Shown here one piece after another: positions 49,554 to 63,049 of a DNA stretch of 64,000 nucleotides (positions are counted from its first letter, which is position 1; the number at the start of each line of letters is the position of its first letter). The position numbers were made by a program, and so were the translations under genes. Under the pieces are notes generated by a model. It ran no database searches, had not been told where the DNA came from, and worked only from the letters and a program-made list of their open reading frames with translations. Source of the DNA: Combretum micranthum (Eukaryota; Streptophyta; Magnoliopsida; Myrtales; Combretaceae); assembly GCA_024138025.1 (NCBI GenBank), contig JAMXBD010000574.1, forward strand, positions 124,001 through 188,000, written 5' to 3'.

Positions 49554-52500
49554 TGTCATGCCTCGAAGGATACCCTAAACGTGGCAGTCCTCCGTACACA
49601 ATATTAAAGCCTAGGAATGACTGTCTCAGTCATGTGAAGGCTTCCATACTATGTACAAGGAGTCTAAAACATGAAGGAGACACATCGGAGTGATACATTT
49701 CATATTGATACAACTTGAGTAACAACGTAAAGTAAATACAATTCACTATACTTCAATTACAATTCATCAAGGATTTCACTACACAACTATTACAAAGAAA
49801 TTCACAGAACCTAGCTAATATCTTCAAGTATCCTTACTTCCTGCTAGAATCCCGAAGTCATACTCAGCTCCAACCATCTTAGTCCCCACGTAGCATTTTG
49901 AGTTAACCTGTTTAATCAAACATCTAATGGGGTATAAGCTACACTAGCTTAGTGAGAATTCCCTTAATTCCATACCATAACAAGCAAGTTATAAATCATC
50001 CATACGCTATGTATGAAAAAACATGAGCAGATAATTATGTATGGGTATCCGAAACCCATACATAGAACGGATTTACGCCCTCCGTATCTTAGGTTAGGAT
50101 GGTATTGAAAGTCGACACGATCGCTGCTAGTCCCCGAAGCCCCCCAGGCTCATAGTACTCGACTCGGCTAGGCTCACACATGGAATGCATCCCCGGTGCA
50201 CCTTAGTTCCCTATGAATGAGCTCTGATACTGGGTCTCATTATCCAAACGAGTCCTTGGACCATACCGATCGACCTCCGCAGAGTAGCACACTACCAAAT
50301 GCAACATGTCCGATACGATGTATGACCAATTTAATTTTTTGCTTAGGTCAAATTATTATACATTCTTTAAGTGACCAACCAATATCATACACATAAACAG
50401 AAATAATATGAACAATGCAATTATCCAATCAAATCATGGTTTCGATATGCTTTAGTATTCTTTAGCATCCATACATCAAAGTCTCATCATCTATCCCATC
50501 TCCATGCATATCGGTTTTTATCTTGTTCCAATAATTCTAATGCAACTAGCTATAAGCACAAATAAGTAACAAAATAAGACAAAGACTCACTCGGCCATTG
50601 GATCATCGGTCTCTTAGTAAAAGTAATCAGGTGGTAAGGAATCGTCGATTTCGAGGTCACCTAAAAAGGAAGAAATACCCTAATAAGTATTTCATCACTT
50701 AATTAATCCAAACTATCTCATACAAACTATCAATTCGTACTTCTCATCCTAAGCGGGAATTTCAACTTAAAACGGCCATAACTTGGTCATTTTAACTAGG
50801 AATTTAGCAAATTATATATCGATTTCTATCTACTTGAAAAGATCTATCTAATTATAATATCATATTTAAGTTTTGAAAACTTTGAAGCTTCGAAAAGGTC
50901 TGATCAGTTCAGATAAGTAGCGAAAACAATTAAGAAAATTGATTTTGTGAAAGTTTGTGAAGTTTTCTACAATCCAAAGCTAGTATACATGCAATATAAA
51001 TAAGTTTCTATCATAAATGATATGTCATGAGATATATATATATATATATGTATATGTTCTTGATGATATTTACTAAAAGAAATTTTTAGAAAATTTTTTC
51101 CTTGTAAGACTTTATGAAAAATCAACTTAGAAAGGCTAGTCTTGTATTCTTGAAAATTCCCACTTGTTTTAGAAAAATTTCTTGAAGAAAATTTATTTAT
51201 TTTTGTTAAAATTAAGCCTTCATTATGTATATTCCTAAGGCCTTTGTTTTTCAATAAAAATTCCCATTTTACACTTTGTAGACATGTTTTTAAATATGGT
51301 TCATCTATAATCCGAATTTTATAAAAATTGTTTTTGTGGTGATTCCTTTAAGTAAAAATCATTTGATACTTAGAAAATTAAGGCTCAACCATACCTAGCC
51401 ACTAAGGACTTCATTTCTTTAATAAAACTTCTTTTGAGTTTGGAAAGTAATGTTTTCATGCATTACTCCATTATTACGAATTTCTTAAAATGACAAACAA
51501 CTCAATTTTTCTACTTTACTTCTACTCCTTGTTCTACATGTTTTTCTTAGCAAATCCCATCTTAATTTATAAAAATCATTGCTTGATGATATATATGACC
51601 TATACTCTTTATTTTTCATATAAAACACAAGTTTTTGAGTTGATAAAAGGGTTTTTAAGGCATAGTCTTGAAATCATCCGAATTTCACAAAGTTTGAATA
51701 AAACTCAAATTTTATATTTTGTAATCTCTTCCTATTTTGAGAATCTCTATTAGTAGATCTACCATTTACTTATAAAAAAAATCTCCTATTGATTATTCCA
51801 TAAGCCTTTTCATTTTTTAAACAAATCCTTCATTTTGGTGTTGAAAAATGGGTTTTCAAAATTGGTCTTAGTTGAGATCCGAATTTACAAATTTATTTTT
51901 GGACATATCTTTTGATATAATCTATCTAAACTTATGAAAATTCATCTCTTACATGTCTTATCTTAAGAGCCTTCCATATTTTGAATAAAAACTTCATTTT
52001 TGAGTTTGAAAACATGTTTTTAAACTAGGCCTTGGCCTAAATCCGAAATAGAATTTTGTTTTGAAAAATAATCTTTGAAAATCACCTTTGAACCATGTAA
52101 AATGAAATCTTGATGATATATATACATTAAGCCTTCATTATTTCAAGTAAAACTTCCATTTTGACACTTGGAAAGTGGTTTTTAAATATGGGTCTTGCCT
52201 AGATACGAATTTCACCATTTTTATTTGAGTTCAAAACCAAGATCTATACTTAATATGAACATAAATATAAAAGAAATCCATGGTAGTAAACTATAAACTC
52301 ATAGATCTAAACATAAACATAAACAAAGTAACATAAAAGCTAGATCTACAAAATATAACTATTTCTAGCAAGAAAATAATAATATTACAAGAGAGTACTC
52401 ATGGATAAGAGGAGTATTTATTTTGACATTATCATCCTTAGCTTTTAAGCTTATGAAAGGTCATTTGATGCATGAAACTCTCAATATACTTTACCTATAT

Positions 52501-53895
52501 CATCTATGGAAGCTTTGGACAAGAGTTTTATCAAAGGATCTCGAAGAAATATGTGAGGGAGCTCAAATAAGGAATAGGGTAACAAGTGTTCTTGCAAGAA
52601 CAAGAACAAGAACAAATGAAGAGAGAAAGAGAGGAAAAATAGAGAGAAAAGTGTAAGGAATGGTAAAGGTTTGAAGGTGTAAATGAGAGAGAGTGTATAA
52701 AGAAATAAGAGAGTTAAAGGCACTTAAATGAGATCAAAAAAAAAAAAAAAAATTGCAGCACTTATTTTCCTAAAGCTGGCATGAAATGTAAGAAGAGAGA
52801 GAGAGAGAGAGGAATTTGATTGGTTTTTAACTTGAAATTGTAATGTGTAATTAATGGTATGTGTAGCTTCTTAAAGAAGGGTTGAAATAGCTTTACTTTA
52901 ATCAATTTTGGAGGGTTTCAAAGGACAATAGGAAGCCAAAAAGGAGTCAAAATTTTTGCCATTAAGTGATAATGAAGTATGGAAAGATTAAAATGAAAAA
53001 GAAGTGATGTGTGAAAGATGTACTTAAAGGTATGGGTTTGTAACAGTACTTTCTTCATAAATAAAATAAAAATAAGAAAAAATAGAAAATGCATTCCAAA
53101 ATTTTATAGCAGATTTTTCATAATTAAAATAAGATAATTTATTTATTTATTTTAGTGAATTATCAAATAAGTTACCGGTATGATCAAAATGTGCGAATAT
53201 GAGCTATAAATGATATTTTTATAACCGAAAAAATTCGAAAAAAATATTTTAAAATATTTTTAATTATTATTAATTAATTTATTTTTAATATCGGATCTTA
53301 AAGAAACTAATCCGTAACAACCCGAAACTAACTAAATTTTAGAAAAAAAATTTTCTATGATATATAAAATATTTATCTAAAAATATAAGTGTTTATAAGA
53401 ATAGTAAAATTGTGTAATGAAATAGAAGTGAATAGTGCAAAAGACTAGTTAATTTGGTAGTAAAGAAATATGAATATAATCACAAAAATAAGATATTTCT
53501 AGTTATCGAAAAATTATCAAACTGATATTTTTGAAATCCTTATGAAAATACGAGTCTAACAGTATTAATGATATATTTTTTATATTTTGAGCCCCGGGAC
53601 ACGCTTTTGAAAGTCTGTATCCGAACGGTTCGAAATAGGTCAAAAATTTAACAATCTGATATTTTTAAGCGACATCATATTACTACGAGCTACTCTACAC
53701 ACTTAAACTACACCTCGGCCTCTAGGGTTAAGAGTGCGAGATTGCCGGACTTAAACTACTGTATTCCACTTAGGGTTCCCGAGTGATTTTCCGGTTTAGA
53801 TCTTTACCAATTTGGAAACTGAAGGTTTCTGTTTATACATCACTTTTAGTTTGAGAATTTATTTCAGATTTTTTTTTGTGAATATTTTAAATTTC
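49554..53895 (-). mobile_element. 3' LTR of the complete giant-LTR element (beta family)
   Basis: Minus-strand LTR whose 3' end reads GGCATGACA at 49554, next to target duplication GGAGT (49549-49553). About 360 bases of its U3 start (TGTAAGCTCC...) are missing at the junction with the internal region, so the polypurine tract is lost as well. Landmarks on the minus strand: leader ending 52495 before GTAAAG, about six degenerate repeat monomers (51310-52210), stem-loop 50764-50797, exon-like segment 50591-50660 (70 bp), and a third exon-like segment near 49850-49910. Frames at 50967-51254, 51490-51753 and 52423-52723 have no protein signature. Confidence 0.85.
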
Positions 53896-54746
53896 ATCCA
53901 AGTAAAGTGTTCCAACTTTTCGACTTGGGGTCATGACGGGTTCTTGTTGTGGTTGGGTATGCCTCCTAAGATTTTATTAAGCTAGGTGAAAATTCTAAAT
54001 CTTTTATTGCGTCTTAAGGCGTTAAAAGAGACTTAAAGAAACTTATCGGAAATATAGAACACAAAAATGTGGAAATAGAAACATATATAAGAAATATTGA
54101 AATTCTACTGAAATAAAAATCAATAATAAGAACTTCATAATATCCAAAACGAAATACATGAAATCAAGAGAAGATGTAAATCTTCCATTAAAAAGTTCAA
54201 AGAAAGGATGCAAGACATACATTGGAATTAATTCATGAACTAGATGATAAATCACAACATCGGTTTACATTTTCGAAACATCTTTGCTCTTGTTACTCAA
54301 AAAATTATTTGTTCCTAATGCTTAACGAAAGATCTATTGCTATTTCTAGGAGATTGACTTCTTCCAATCAAGGGTAGCTATCCACTTGCTAAACTTATTA
54401 AGGGCATCTACCATTTCTATCATTGGCTTAAACCAAGAGTCGGGTAAGGTCACTTACTCCTGTATTTTGCAGTTGCTAGAATAGATTCGATCGTCCCATC
54501 AAATGTTTTCAATCTTCCTTCCTCGTATGTCTGTTTCTATGTTCTCCAAAAGTCTCCAAGATGAATTCAAATCCTTACAATCGAAAGTCATACCTTAAAG
54601 GTCATAGAGCTAAATCTAGTTTCTTCTTTACTTAAGGGTTATCTAACACTCACCTATCCATTCCTAAGATCGTATCTTAACATTCTATTCTCCTAAAGTC
54701 TTCCTACCTAATTCCCAAAACCTTGTCGCTCTAATACCAACTAAAC
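53896..54746 (-). mobile_element. Internal region of the complete giant-LTR element (~0.85 kb)
   Basis: Lies between the two LTRs. Read on the minus strand it starts with a primer-binding site 7 bases from the LTR. No gag, protease, reverse transcriptase or integrase motif is present in any frame; the only frame (54043-54255, minus) is a hydrophobic AT-rich stretch. A fragment encoding 'KWIATLDWKK' near 54365-54395 recalls Gag-like sequence, but that is speculative. The far end runs straight into a truncated U3, so part of the original internal region may have been deleted together with it. Confidence 0.7.
54728..54739 (-). other. Primer-binding site, initiator tRNA-Met (complete element)
   Basis: The minus strand reads TGGTATTAGAGC, 11 of 12 bases matching the tRNA-iMet site, 7 bases from the LTR end at 54747. 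The flank gctct(a/g)atacca-act(t)aaact is shared with element A at 993-1012. Confidence 0.8.
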
Positions 54747-57700
54747 TGTCCCGCCCCGAAGGGTATCCTAAACGTGGCAGTCCGTCGTACACAATATTAA
54801 AGCCTAAGAATTACCACCTCAGTCACACGAAGGCTTCCATACTATGTACAAGGCGTCTAACACATGGAGGAGACTCATCAGAGTAATACATTTTACGTTG
54901 ATATAACTTGAGTAATAATGTAAAGGAATTTCAATTTACTATACTCCAAATACAAGACATTACACTTCCATTACAGTTCATCAAAAGATTTCACTACATA
55001 AAACTATTACAAGACAAATTACAAAACCTAACTAATAACTTCAAGCATTCTTATTCCTTGTCGGAATCCTGAAGTCATTCTCGGATTCAACCATCACGGT
55101 CCCCACTTAGCATTCATGAGATAACCTGTTTAATCAAACATCTATTGGGGTATAAGCTACACTATCTTAGTGAGTAAGAACTTCTAGGATTGCATTTATA
55201 ACACATCATACAATCAAGTGATTAGTCAGACAAGTGATATGCATCAAACACGTGAATTCAACAAACATATGACCTATCGGAAATCATATGTGGATGGACT
55301 TGCGCCCTCCATCCCGGGTTAGGAGATTAACGAATCCCGCAGTATGAATCGAGACCATTTCATCTTACGGACAACTATAAACTATAAAATCGTTTAAGGT
55401 ACAACAATAAACCAACAAATGCTAATACTCCATCCCCATCGTGATATGAATGAGTTCAATTTCATCTTCAATTTTGAATAATCAATTATACCAATTCTTT
55501 TAAGTGATCAATCAATAATCGCAGACAATCAATTCTAATTCATCTATACAAGCAATAGTTAATCACTCGGCTTCGATATTCTTACAATCCATTTCTCATA
55601 TCAACAACAAAGCATACATAGTCCCCATTTGTCCCCATCATGCATATCCATTTTATCTTTACCAAATATCTAGTGCAACTATTATTACAATCACATACAA
55701 TAAATGAAATCGGAAGTAATACTCACTCGGCCATTGGGTCACGGTCTTTTAGTACAAGTAATCCGTGGTAGGGAATCGTCGATTCGGGATCACCTAAAAA
55801 GGAAGAAATACTCTAATAAGTATTTCAACTCAAACTAATCCAAACGATTTTATACGAACTATCAAATTCGTAATTCTCGTCCTAAGCGGAATTCCAACTT
55901 AAAACGGCCATAACTTGGTCATTTTACTCGGAATCTCGCAAATTATATATCGATTTCTATCTACTTATCGAAAGATCTATCTAATTATAATATTATATTT
56001 AAGTTTTGAAAACCTTGAAGTTTCGAAAAGGTCGGATCAGATTAGGGCATAACAATTTCAATTTCCGAAAAATAGTTTGTAAATGTTTGTAATGTTCCTA
56101 CTATATAAATTAGCTATACATGCAATATGAGTGATTTCCTAACATGAATGACATGAGATGAGCTTAAAGTATGCATGATCTTGATGATTTTTGCAAAAAG
56201 AAATTTTATAACTTTTTATTTTGCAAGACTATAATAACAACTACTTATGAAAAATCTATTTTCTAACTTTAATCATTTCCATTTGTTTTAGATTTATTAC
56301 TTAAGAAAATATAATTATTTTTGTTAAAATTGAGTCTTCATTATATATATTACTTATGACCTTCATTTCTACATAAAAAAAAAATTCCATTTTACACTTT
56401 GTAAACATGTTTTCAAAGAGGAGTTACTCCAAAATCCGAATTTTGTAAAAATTATTTTTATGGGGATTCCTTTAAGTAAAAATCATTGATACTTAGAAAA
56501 TTAAGGCTCAATCATGCCTAACCACTAAGGACTTCATTTCTTTGGTAAAACTTCTAATTTGAGTTTGAAAAATATGGGTTTTCATGCCATTACTCCATTA
56601 TTACGAATTTCTTAAAATCACAACAACTCAATTTTTTCCTACTTCATTTCTACTCCTTATTCTATATATTTTTCTTAGCAAATCCTATCTTAATTTATCA
56701 AAATCATTACTTGATGATACCTATGACCTAAACTCCTCATTTTTCATATAAAACACAAGTTTTGGAGTTGATAAATGAGTTTTTAAGGCATGGTTTTGAA
56801 ATGATCCGAATTTACAAATTTTGGATAAAGTCAATTTTCATACTTTATTTCTACAATGCATCATGCACATATGTATTATCTACAAGCTATTGTTATGAAG
56901 GTTATGAGATGATCTACCTATATGTATACACAAAGTACCAAGAATTCTTTTTGAAAACCTTTACTTTGCAAAACTTTGAATTATACTAAACTTAAGAAAA
57001 ATAGTTTTTCTTCTTATAAAATCATACTTTCTTTTATCAAAACTCAACCTTGATGATCTATATAACCATCACCTTCATTGTTTCAATAAAAACCTTCACT
57101 TTGGGGTTAGAAAGTAGATGTTTAAATAGGTGGTTTGCCTAAATACGAATTTTACAAAATTTTGAAGGATGAAAACATTGTTTAACCTATTCTTGGAAAC
57201 CATTTGTTGTTCTAAGGTTATATTTTTATAAACTCCTTTTATCCTTATCAAAACTTGGTCTTTATTATATATATACCCTAGGACTTCCATTTTCCTATCA
57301 AAATTATCATTTTAGCATTTGGAAATAGGTGTTTGAATTGTGGCTATTTTGAAATATGAATTTTGAGAAATTCATTTGAGCTTGTTTTCTTTGTAAAACT
57401 CATTTAGTCTTTCAAAAACCATTTCCTAATCAAACTACCCCTTAAGGCTTCCATTTCCTTAATAAAAATCTTGTTTTGAAGTTGAAAATGGGTTTTTAAA
57501 ATTGATCTTTGTTGAGATCCGAATTTACAATTTTTTTTTGGACATATCTTTTGATAAAATCTATCTAAACTTATGAAAATCCATTCCTTACATATCCTAT
57601 CCTAAGAGCCCTTCATATCTTGAGTAAAAACTTTATTTCTTGAGTAAAAACTTCATTTTTGAGTTGAAAAACATGTTTTTAAAATATGTCTTGACCTAAA

Positions 57701-60266
57701 TCCGAAAATAAGTTTTTTATTTTGAAAATCACCTTTGATTCTTGTAAAAAGAAATCTTGATAATATATATACATTAAGTCTTCGTTATCTTAAGTAAAAA
57801 TTTCATTTTGACACTTGGAAAATGGTTTTTAAATAGGGGTCTTGCAAAATACGAATTTCACAATTTTGTTTGAGTTCAAAACCAAAATCTACACTTAATA
57901 TGAACATAAACATAAAAGAAACCCATGATAGTAAACTATAAACTCATAGATCTAAACTTTACTCATTAAAATCACTCATTTATGTTATCTATACCCTAAT
58001 CCCTTCATTTTAAATGAAAAATACACATTTTGAAGTTGAAAAATAACTTTTCTAAATATGGTTCATTTTTCATCCGAATTTTCAAAAATGATTTTTGTTG
58101 AAAATAAAATAGATCTTGAGTTTTTTAAAACATTCCTACTATCATCATGCTACTATAAGTTATCCATGATCATAAAACAAGGTCTAATGCATTTTATGAA
58201 CTCAAAACACTAGATCTAGTTTACTACACTAGTTATAAATGCATGAACACATGTGAATGAGGAATATATGCATAAATCATAAGCAATAACAAAAATAATA
58301 ACTCAAATAACAAGATCTATGGCATAAACGAAAATCAAAGCTACAAAAAGTTAGATCTATAAAATATAACTACTTTAAACAAGAAAATAAGAATGATACA
58401 AGAGAAAAATCATAGAGAAATGGAGTGTTTCACTTTGGCATCATCATCCTTAGCTTTTAAGCTAATGGAATGTCATTTGATGCATGAAACTCTCACTATA
58501 CTTTACCTATATCACCTATAGAAGCTTTGAACAAGAGTTTTATTCAAGATTCTTGAAGAAATATGTGTAGAAGCTTATAGAGGAAGAAGGGGGCAGCTTG
58601 TGTTCTTGAAGAAATAAGAACAAAATGAAGAAGAAAAGAAGGAAAAAGAGAGAGAAAAGGTTAAGGAATGAAAAAGGGAAGAAGGAGTAAATGAAAGAGA
58701 GAGAGAAATAAGTGTATTAATGAATGAAAGAAGAAAAAAAATAAAACAAGGCAGCCAAGATGGGAGCATGCTGCACGTGAATTAGAGAGAGAGGAGAGAG
58801 AGGGTTTGTTTGAAATTTTGCTTGATATTGAATTATGTAATAAATGTATAATGTAGCTTTTTCAAGAAGGAGTAGAATATATTTATTTTAGTCAAAACAG
58901 GAGTAATTAAAGGACAATGGCAGCCATAAAAAAGGAAAAATCTGCCATGAAGTGATATAATGAAGTGTAAAAAGACTGAAGTGAAAAAGAAGTGATATGT
59001 GAAAGGTGTACTTGAAAGTATGGGTTGTAAGAGTACTTTCTTAATAAAATAAAATAAAATTAGAAAATTTATTCCAAATATTTGTAGAAGATTTTTTATA
59101 ATTAAAATCAAATAATTATTTAAATTATTTTAGTATTTTAACAAATATGTTACCGGTATGATCAAAATATGCGAATATGGGTTATAAATGATATTTTTAT
59201 AACCCGAAAAATTATAAAAAATTATTTTATGAAAATAAAAATATTTTTCAATTATTAAATTAATTTATTTTATTTTTAGTATCGGGTCTTAAACAGAATC
59301 TGATCCCGTAAAAGCCCAAACTAATTATATTTTAGAAAAACAAAATTTTCTATAATATATAAAATATTTATCTAAAAATATAAGGTTTTATAAGAATAAT
59401 AAAATTGTGTAATGAAATAAAAGTGAATAGTGCAAAAGACTAATTAATTAGGTAGTAATGAAAATACGATAAAAAGGTTATAACTGTAACTTTTATAACC
59501 CGAAAAATTATATAACTGATATATTTGAAATCTTATGAAATTACGAGTCTAACGGTACTAATGGTATATTTTTGATATCTCGAGCCCGGGACACGCTTTT
59601 CGAAGTCTGTATCCGAACGGGTTCGAAATAGGTCAAAAATTTACCAATCTAATATTTTTTAAACAACTTATATTACTACGAGCTATTCTACATATTTAAA
59701 CTACACCTCGGCCTCTAGGGTTAAGGGCGCTAGATTGCCGGACTTAGCTATTGTATTCCTTAGGGTTTCCGGGTGATTTTTTCGGTTAGATCTTGCCAAT
59801 TTGGAAACTGATATTTTATGGTTTATACAACATATTTGATTTGAGAAATTTATCTTAAATTTTATTTTGTAAGTATTTAATATCTTTTAACGTTTTCGGA
59901 ATTCTTGAATTGGGTTTCATTTCCGAAAGTTAATCGTTATTTACTTTTTAATAATTTGATTTTGGGTTCTATATTACCCGATTTTATAAGTCGGAGTTAA
60001 GTATGGAATTTGTCGTACGTAGTGGTTTTGGAATTGAAGTATGATGAGTTCTTTTTTGTTTTTAAGGATTCTAATTTTTCTCAAGATTCGAAAATTTCTG
60101 GATTGCTCATGTTTTTGGACTAGTTGAAATTCGGTTTTAATTTGGAGTGATTTTTTACGGTTTATTTTCGAAGTTCATCTTGAAAATTAATTTCATACTG
60201 AAATTATAATTTGGATTATTTACAGTTTATTTTGGAATTATTTACTGAAATTTTTCAGGGCTTACA
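54747..60266 (-). mobile_element. 5' LTR of the complete giant-LTR element (5.5 kb)
   Basis: On the minus strand it starts TGTAAGCCCTG at 60266 and ends GGGCGGGACA at 54747, beside the primer-binding site. The right flank GGAGT (60267-60271) duplicates 49549-49553 exactly. Landmarks: leader ending 58507 before GTAAAG, about nine degenerate repeat monomers (56430-58090), stem-loop 55896-55927, and exon-like segment 55727-55793 (67 bp, TTTTTAG before, GTGAGT after). It is about 1.2 kb longer than its partner LTR through extra repeat monomers and an intact U3. No coding frames. Confidence 0.88.
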
Positions 60267-60271
60267 GGAGT

Positions 60272-60799
60272 TACTAGCATCGTCCTAATTGTGATTAGGC
60301 GGGAAGTCCTTCGTGGAAGCAAAGAGAAGTCCTCGTGAGAGGCATTTCAAGTCTGGTCTGGCGTTACCAGCATCGTCCTAATTGCGATTAGGCAGGAAGT
60401 CCTCAATGAGAGGCATTTGAAGTATGGTCGTGTGTTACCAACACAACACTTGATTTATGAATTAGATGTCCTTTGTGAAAGGTAATTGTAAAGGTCCTAT
60501 TGTGATAGTATTGTTGTAATTCCTCGGCTAAGAGGTGTATTGATTTTGAAATAATCAATATAGTGGTAAAAGTCCTCTTTGAGGCATTTGCACCATGGAG
60601 AGTAGGCATGGGTCGAACTCTATGTTAAATCCTTGCATTGCTTCTCTTTCTCTCCTCTGTGCTTCTTTATCTCTGCTTATTTGTTAATCAATTTGATTAG
60701 TTTGTTCCGCTGCATTTGTTTGTTTAAGTTAACTTTTATCTTATCTTAGTTAATTAATCTGGTTTGATAAAACAGAAAAATTTGTAATACTTAATTCAT

Positions 60800-60843
<44 letters not shown>

Positions 60844-60869
60844 GTATTCGTTGTGTATTATTTCTAACA
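60272..60869 (+). mobile_element. Ty1/copia 5' LTR, right part
   Basis: Continues the copia LTR after the giant element. It begins with two copies of a 93 bp unit ('agcatcgtcctaattg' at 60276 and 60369) containing a perfect hairpin CCTAAT-N4-ATTAGG, and further 'gaagtcctc...gaggcattt' repeats. A CT microsatellite lies at 60807-60840. It ends CTAACA at 60869, two bases before the primer-binding site. Confidence 0.8.
60807..60840. repeat. (CT)n microsatellite near the copia LTR end
   Basis: About 34 bases of CT dinucleotides following a C run, 29 bases before the LTR end. Confidence 0.95.
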
Positions 60870-60871
60870 AT

Positions 60872-60883
60872 TGGTATCAAAGC
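60872..60883 (+). other. Primer-binding site, initiator tRNA-Met (copia)
   Basis: TGGTATCAAAGC, 11 of 12 bases matching the tRNA-iMet site, two bases after the LTR end. The spacing and sequence are typical of plant Ty1/copia elements. Confidence 0.85.
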
Positions 60884-60927
60884 CTAGTCTCTTAGGTTGA
60901 TTGCTTAAACGCAAAAGAGAAAAGATC

Positions 60928-61414
60928 ATGGCTTCTAATACACTAAGATTCTTGGAGGGTCAGGCTATAAATAGGCCACCGCTTCTTAGTGGGGTTAATT
61001 ACCCTTATTGGAAGTGTAAATGAATATCTTTTTGAAAGCTCAACATAGATTAATATGAAGAGTAGTTGAAAAAGGACCTTTTACAATGGAAAATAAATAT
61101 GAAGATCAATATTCAGAAGATGATTGGAAAAAATTGGATTATAATGACACTGGCATGAATATTCTTCATTGTGGATTGAATGAAAGTGATTTCAATAGAG
61201 TTTGTACCTATAAATCTGCTAAAGAAATCTGGGATGAACTTAAAATAACTTATGAAGGAACTTCAATTATCAAAGACACTAAAATAAGCTTGTTGGTTGG
61301 TCAATTTGAAAGTTTTAAGATGCTGCCTGGTGAAACAATTGATCAAATGAATGATAGATTAATTAATATCATTAATCCTTTGAGTGTTTTGGGCAAGAGC
61401 TTTACTAATGTTGA
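60928..61414 (+). pseudogene. gag: Ty1/copia gag, N-terminal part, broken and cut by LTR H
   Basis: The ATG at 60928 opens MASNTLRFLEGQAINRPPLL, a typical copia Gag N-terminus (DUF4219-like, GVNYPYWK). A frameshift near 61015 and a TGA in place of tryptophan near 61056 break it. The UBN2-type Gag core is open from 61086 (SAKEIWDELKITYEGTS, about 61217-61265; KMLPGETIDQMNDR). It ends at NVDV, where LTR H begins. Full copia Gag-Pol is about 1,300-1,450 residues; only about 160 are present. Gag would form the particle around element RNA. The rest of the element should lie beyond LTR H, outside the window. Confidence 0.85.
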
Positions 61415-62534
61415 TGTAAACCCCGGGAATTTTTCACATTAGTACTCGACTTTATAATAGATTGTATAAACTAGATAATAGATTTAGATTCTGACTGAAG
61501 TCTAATAATAGATTAATATTTAGATTTTGAATAACTGAAAGAATTAGGAATCGAATAAAGAGATTCTTTAACCCTAGTTAATATCGAAAACGAAATCTTG
61601 TATCTTGAATAACTAATTCAAGATATGATCTAAAATCTAGACCCGAAACCTAGTATACTAATAGATTTAAATAGAAAATGTGAATATAAAGATTAAATGA
61701 TTGTTTTTGATCCCGATATGATTCAAGACTAGAATAACGAGTAGTAATGAGTTTATTTAGACTTAAACCCTAATTTTGAGATCCCTAGTTAAATTTAAAA
61801 GCTACTAATAAGAATCTATGTTCAGTATCAAAACTAGAGATATAAATATAGTTTAATTTCTGTATAAAGCCCAATACTGCATAAATGATTATATACGCTT
61901 ATAACTAGAAAACGATGATCCAAAAATGAACCGTTAAGATTTTAAATACACAACGAAAATATAAACTGATAAATAACTCAAAATATAATCTTCAAATAAA
62001 TAATCAGATCACGCTTTTGTTCTAAACCGAGTTTTCTTAAGCTATCAGAGCCTTAAACAAAAATTGACCCAATAAGCTTAAGAAATCCAAATCGCGGGAG
62101 ATAAAATTATACGAATAATTAACTACGTATATATATACCCTAAATTTGCATTATTGGAAAAACTAAGTGTTTTGTATAACTTTATACTCATATTTTTGTA
62201 TGAAAACTTCCAAATATTAGCTAATCTATACCCATACAACTCGTATAATTAACTCAAAAATTTAATTAGAATATTAAACTAATATATATATATACATTTG
62301 GGCTGCTGTTTTTCGGTGAGAATTGCGGCTGAGTTCGGTGCAAGTTGAAGGAGAAGAAAAGAGCCGGATTTGATTCAAATAATGCACCAAATTTTCCACA
62401 AAAATCAACCACACAACCAATCACAAGTTGCCAAATCATTCAAGCATTAATTGGCTTGAAAACAATAGCCAAATGAAGAAAATTCGGAGGAAAACAAAGG
62501 AACAGCCGCAATTTCATTTCTCTTTCTCTTCTAT

Positions 62535-62552
62535 ATATATATATATATATAT
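62535..62552 (+). promoter_or_regulatory. TATA-like AT run of LTR H
   Basis: An (AT)n run in 'ctcttcTATATATA...', preceded by CT-rich sequence and followed about 180 bases later by the AAAG|GTAAGT donor, in the same order as in the other giant LTRs. Confidence 0.4.
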
Positions 62553-63049
62553 GTATTTAAAGCCATTAATGAAGAACAAACAAATGCCATAAATCCTCAG
62601 CATCTTCCATTCCGAAAATACTCCCAAATAACAATCAAAACCAACCAAAAACAGAAAACAAATCGAACAAAACAATCGGATACGGATCAAAAGAAAAACA
62701 GAGCCAAAAACCCTAAAAAACGAGCTCAAAGGTAAGTTGACATGATTCAAAAGATTTTCGTTCAAATATAAGAGTTGTATCTGACTTAAAATCATCTTAG
62801 GAACATATTAAACACAAACACAAGCTTCGGATTACACTCAAAGAGCTCCAACGAGGTAAAACTTCAAAACCCTAGTTTTACTTTCACAAAATCGAAATCT
62901 ATATATTTATGTTTTTAAACATGTTAAAAGTTGTTATATATCCTTATATATGATGTATAAACTCTTAGAAGTAGTTTAAGTAAGTTTCTAACGTGTAAAA
63001 ATCAAAGAAAAAAATCGAACCGAGAGGAAGATGATGAATAGTGCAACGC

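Noticed and set aside
54043..54255. Hydrophobic 70-codon frame in the internal region, envelope-like at first glance
   Set aside because: Composition is that of AT-rich DNA, with no signal peptide, glycosylation or fusion features, and no counterpart in element A.
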